Below, piece by piece: positions 60,236-64,000 of a stretch of 64,000 bases of DNA. The position numbers were made by a program, and so were the translations under genes. The first letter of the stretch is position 1. Every line of letters starts with the position of its first letter. Origin of the DNA: Tribonema minus (Eukaryota > Sar > Xanthophyceae > Tribonematales > Tribonemataceae); NCBI GenBank assembly GCA_017506865.1, contig JAFCMP010000024.1, positions 1,488,001 to 1,552,000 of the forward strand, in the 5' to 3' direction. The notes under the pieces are model-generated. The model was not told the DNA's origin and did not search any database. It worked only from the letters and a program-made list of their open reading frames with translations.

Positions 60236-60752
60236 ATACTGCTCGTTAGCACCGAGAGGTGCGGCAGCACTCGCGGTGGCGCTGATGGTGGCGAGGGTGC
60301 ATCAGGCAGCAAGGGGATGGGAGATGCTGGCTGTGAGCAGGAGCTGCGGAGTCGCGTGTGGTGAGGATACGGCTTTGGGCAGCAGCAGGGGATATTGGAA
60401 CATGGGGATACGGATAGCATCAGGGCACACTGTAGATCGTTTGCTTGAACACGCAAGAAAGAGAACCTCGGCCAGGCACGTCAGCGGCGTGCTTAGGCAA
60501 GGAATCGAGGACCGGGCGCCTCTGGCCCAAATGTATACTAGAGGCATAACCGCGGTCCTCCGGCGTTTTCGCTCAAGAGATGGAGACATCGGCTACGATA
60601 GGTGTGGCTCAGACTGGGTGCCGCTGTGTCTGCCCCCCATGAGTCTAGTACAAGCCTGCAACGCAGGGCTCTAAGGGCCCGTCCGATTTTAGTTTTTTGC
60701 ATTCTTATCCAACGCATCAAGCCCACCTTGGGGCTGCTATAAATACAAGATC
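60236..60752 (+). repeat. 0.52-kb repeat, copy B, with conserved open frame
   Basis: Partner of copy A. The plus-strand frame ending at 60674 reads [40 protein letters not shown] and YDRCGSDWVPLC. Family not recognised. The copy begins 29 bases right of the 26-bp inverted repeat at 60182-60207. Confidence 0.85.
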
Positions 60753-60870
60753 ATAAGTACTTTTATTATATTCCACTTGTGGCTGTGGAAATGCCATGTT
60801 GTAGCTGTGTCGCCTTGTTCTCACTCTTGGATGTAGCATGCAAAGCTTGCACGCCACACCCCGCCCCCCA

Positions 60871-61502
60871 CATCACCCCCAACAAAGCACCCGCAAGCGA
60901 CTGTCCCCCACATACTAGCAGGGATACCAAACAAAGCTACAAGACTCTCCCCCCACAGACAGACCCGTCTTAGGGCCACCCAGCTCCACGCAGACTCCAT
61001 CTCAAAGTTTTCATGCAGGCCAAGGTCACCATAATGGGCCCTGAACTGGAGATTGTGGCTATCTACGTGAACCCCGATCATAAAGATAAGCAGAGGGAGT
61101 CACTGGGCGCCAGGCGCTGACGCTAGAAAGAAAGGCTATATAACTAAGCAAAGCATCGCCTCCTTGATGAGCGGGACGGTGGTTCACCGGGCCTCCCATA
61201 TCACCCCCAACAAAGCATCCGCAAGCGACTGTCCCCCACACACTAGCAGGGATACCAATCAAAGCTGCAAGGCTCTCCCCCACAGACAGACCCTTCTAAG
61301 GGCCACCCAGCTCCACGCAGACTCCATCTCAAAGTTTTCATGCAGGCCAAGGTCACCATGATGGGCCCTGAACTGGAGATTGTGGCTATCTACGTGAACC
61401 CCGATATCATAGAGATAAGCAGAGGGAGTCACTGGGCGCCAGGCGCTGACGCTAGAGAGAAAGGCTATATAACTAAGTAAAGCATCGCCTCCTTGATGAG
61501 CG
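60871..61502 (+). repeat. tandem direct duplication, two ~0.3-kb units
   Basis: Units 60871-61173 and 61199-61502 are about 90 percent or more alike by eye. Each contains a plus-strand stretch reading FMQAKVTxMGPELEIVAIYV, faintly like the start of an endonuclease domain of non-LTR retrotransposons, followed by a shared TATA-like CTATATAACTAAG. The likeness to LINE endonuclease is weak. Confidence 0.85.
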
Positions 61503-61853
61503 AGGTCACGGCTCACCGCAGGCTGCAAGCCTGACAAGATATTGCCATTTACCGCTGCGAGTAACTTGTGGTTGGTGCCGTGGCGTGCAGCCGACTCCGC
61601 TTGCTCTCCAAGCACGCCAAGCCGCTGCCTGTCCCTCCTCCGCACGCCAGCCAGGGCTTCCGAGACACCACCACACGTTTGAAGTTCTCTCGAAGGGGCT
61701 ACGCACGCTGGCATCACCTGAGGGCCGCTGGTGCTAGCTCCTGCAAGCCCTGCAGCCCAGCCCACCCACCAAACCAGCCGCATTCGCTGCCATGCCTTTC
61801 GGCGTTAACGAGCTTGGGACGCTGTACTTTTGTTAATTTCGCTTCGCAAGGTA

Positions 61854-62776
61854 CTTGTGTTTCGTGTGTCCATTGTCTTCAGCATTTTGCTGTCCCAATC
61901 GCGTCTGCTTGCACAGCGCTATATACTTGTGTTGGGCCTTGCCATCCTGACATTTTCATGGACGCCATGTATGTAGCAAATGACAGCAGTATCATTAGGA
62001 AAAAACAAATCTGGCACATAATCAGAATTCAAATGTTGACATATATGAATGTTCGCTCACTTTTTGGTGTTGCTTATTGTTGAAGCATATGCTTGCACGC
62101 TTCACGGTGACGGCAGTTTTCGCACAGACCACAGTAAATCACTTCAGCAGCACACGAACTGGCATCGGTCGCATTGGTCACCTTGATGTCTACCTCTGGT
62201 CGGTGTGGAGCAACAGGGTAATGAGCAGCAGCTCTCTGCACTGCAATGCTAACTTTACATTCGCACAGGTTTGTGCAGCACTCAAAGTTTCTGCGCAAGA
62301 AGACATTTTGAACAAGATTGTTGAGGGCCTTAGCTGCAGAAAGTGACTCTGCCAGCAATGCTGAGCGCTGATGTATGCCTGAGCTGGGCCTCCTGCTGCT
62401 GTCTACAGTGTTGTCATTACATCGTGAGCATGCAAGTGCTTAGCAACCTGCTGCAAGTGTCAATACCAGAAGACGCCCACCGTGGGGCGCGAGAAAAGTC
62501 AAGGTCGCTAGCACCGCCATAGATCGCAGCCACGTTGCTTCTGGCTGTTGCTTTGCTGAAGATGCTGGCTGAACTGTTGCATGCTGGGCTAAGGCATGTC
62601 CATGAAAAGTTGACTTCATTGTATCTGAGCATGCAGGGGCACCATGAGGCCAAGCAGGCCAAGCTAAACGTTTGCTGTCGTTTCAAACATCGACGGTGCC
62701 TTTGCCTGTCCAGAGATACTACATGGTGCAAAAGCATTCAGGTTCAGAAATCTTAAAAATCACCGGGGGAAAACAT
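61854..62776 (+). repeat. direct duplication, copy 2 (~0.92 kb)
   Basis: Matches 57325-58304. In this copy a minus-strand frame (62358-62074) stays open with Cys-rich motifs CCTNLCECK and YCGLCENCRHREACKHML, which look zinc-binding; the same frame is broken in copy 1. The copy ends about 100 bases before the acyl-CoA oxidase start, so it forms much of the upstream region of that gene. Confidence 0.88.
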
Positions 62777-62874
62777 CAAGTGATAGAAAAAGTAGCGAGA
62801 AAGTTCAAGCAGAACTTGAAGTTTGCGATGATTCTCCGCGCTCCCTCCGTCATTCCCACTGACAACCCGCCAGC

Positions 62875-63711
62875 ATGAGCGCCAGCGGCGATGATGACGG
62901 CGTCAATCCGAGGTTGCGGGAAGAAAGAGCGGGCGCCACTGTCAGGCCACGCGCGCTTGGCACTCTCATCTACGGAGGAGAGCAATCCTTCGGCCGCATG
63001 CTTGAAATCCAGGAGCTGATGCAGTGCGATCCTGTGTTCGACACCTCTGACCGCCCCTTTCTCAACCACACTCAGCGCTACTTGAGGTCTGCGCAGAAAA
63101 TGGGCCATTTTCACACCAAGATGGCGAATATGGGCCTGACGGAGCGAGAGTTCAAATGGGCCTACGCTGCCATGTAAGTGTCCTCCGTTTGTACTGCCAT
63201 TCATCATTTGTTGTCGATTTGGGTCTCGGGCATGACCTTAAGTTTGGACAAAACACTCACATGTAGCCGTATGTTTCTGACAAAGATCTTGCAGCTCATA
63301 GCTCTGTGCATATTGTATTTCTGTCTCTCAGCTCAGCCCATGGACATGCTGTGCATAGTGAGTGGAGAATTTGGCACATCACTCCTTGACCATGTGATAC
63401 TACGCCTTGATGATGATCACATTTTCTGCAGCGACGAAGTGCTGCCAACGGACGTGCACATGGCTATGGTCATACCAGCGCTGGAGTTCCAGACCAGTGC
63501 GGAGCAGCGAGCGCGGTGGTTGCCACTGGCCAAATCCTTCAAGATACTCTGTGCATACGTGCAGACGGAATTGGGGCATGGGTCCAACGTGAGGGGACTG
63601 GAGACGACGGCTACATATGATGTAAATGCTCAGCAGTGGGACATACATAGCCCTACTCTGACCAGCACCAAATGGTGGCCAGGCGGCCTTGGCAAGACGG
63701 CCACACATGCG
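62875..63711 (+). CDS. acyl-CoA oxidase, 5' part (gene continues beyond the window)
   Basis: Two exons, 62875-63173 and 63432-63711, joined across AT|C (donor AT|GTAAGT). Acyl-CoA oxidase is a peroxisomal FAD enzyme that oxidises acyl-CoA to trans-2-enoyl-CoA with release of hydrogen peroxide, the first step of peroxisomal beta-oxidation. Exon 1 has the family's N-terminal helices (RPFLNHTQRYLRSAQKMGHF). Exon 2 holds the core PTDVHMAMVIPAL, WLPLAKSFKILCAYVQTELGHGSNVRGLE, TTATYDVNAQQ and SPTLTSTKWWPGGLGKTATH, characteristic of ACOX. The window ends before the FAD-binding and C-terminal parts, including any peroxisomal targeting tripeptide. The ATG chosen is the first in frame after a direct repeat. 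The rest of the window is presumably intron. Confidence 0.93.
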
Positions 63712-64000
63712 GTGAGCTGACATGAGCTTGCCCTATTGATGCAGCGTTTTGCAGTGCGTTAGAGTCTTTCTAGATTGTAGATTGGACTCTTTGTTTGCCA
63801 TTGTATGCGCATCGCCACATCTGTGACAACACCAAGTTGGGCAGGACTGCATAATGTGTTAGGTATCATGCACTGCCTGAATGGAGTGTGCTAGCAGCTC
63901 TACGTTTGGCACAAAATTGTTTGGTGTAGCTTGTGTTGTGTGTGTCGCGAGGCCATGCGTGTGGGCGCCACGTTTGATACTGACCTTGGCAACAGCATAG
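63712..64000 (+). other. intron of the acyl-CoA oxidase gene, open at the window edge
   Basis: Begins at a GTGAGC donor directly after KTATHA. No further exon that continues the acyl-CoA oxidase fold could be recognised before the window ends. Confidence 0.5.

Noticed and set aside
63335-63355. Possible 21-base microexon in the acyl-CoA oxidase gene between CTCAG and GTGAGT
   Set aside because: Phases would allow it, but skipping it gives a better alignment with the acyl-CoA oxidase core (direct join at AT|C).
1-64000. CRISPR arrays, rRNA, tRNA and bacterial operon features
   Set aside because: No regular spacer arrays were seen, and I recognised no rRNA or tRNA by eye. The intron-rich genes show this is nuclear eukaryotic DNA, so prokaryotic signals were not called.

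Overview
This is nuclear DNA of a eukaryote. Every gene I could follow is split into many exons by GT-AG introns, two of them apparently GC-AG. Introns are roughly 100-2000 bases, exons are GC-rich, and intergenic DNA is full of small repeats. The best clue to lineage is the dihydroxy-acid dehydratase presequence, a signal peptide ending in an ASA|F motif. That is the plastid-import signature of algae with a secondary red-type plastid (stramenopiles, cryptophytes, haptophytes). EsV-1-7 cysteine repeats and a Crinkler-like gene both fit a photosynthetic stramenopile best. I do not name a species.

Layout. 2.1-3.3 kb, minus: KCTD-like T1/BTB protein. 5.1-7.9 kb, minus: a BAH domain fused to five EsV-1-7 repeats. 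8.8-15.7 kb, minus: a nine-exon protein of about 980 residues with a Tudor-like segment and a PH domain. These three form one block of probable regulatory or signalling genes. From 16.6 kb, plus: a Rossmann-fold dehydratase/epimerase-like domain fused to methionine-R-sulfoxide reductase B, a small presequence-bearing hypothetical protein, and a 13-exon ABCB-type half-transporter (21.9-29.9 kb). 30.3-34.7 kb, minus: a GAF-domain protein. 35.8-42.3 kb, plus: plastid-type dihydroxy-acid dehydratase, 11 exons, complete. 43.4-49.5 kb, minus: a PD-(D/E)XK-like plus degenerate protein kinase gene resembling Crinkler effectors, 5' end not resolved. 53-62.8 kb is a repeat graveyard. 62.9 kb to the end, plus: the first two exons of an acyl-CoA oxidase.

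The genes do not form a pathway or operon. Common themes are signalling scaffolds (KCTD, BAH/EsV-1-7, PH, GAF, kinase-like) and organelle metabolism (DHAD, MsrB fusion, ABCB transporter, acyl-CoA oxidase).

Repeats: two inverted copies of a 0.42-kb TA-flanked MITE (15.75 and 33.4 kb), a different 0.5-kb TA-flanked MITE (44.3 kb), a 224-bp hAT-like MITE with a perfect 8-bp target duplication (53.3 kb), a 1.6-kb long inverted repeat (53.6-55.1 kb), a 1.9-kb interval bounded by 26-bp perfect inverted repeats (58.3-60.2 kb), a 0.95-kb direct duplication (57.3 and 61.9 kb), a 0.3-kb tandem pair (60.9-61.5 kb), and telomere-like repeats inside two introns. I found no rRNA, tRNA or CRISPR array by eye. 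Exon borders come from reading frame and splice consensus and were not checked against transcripts.
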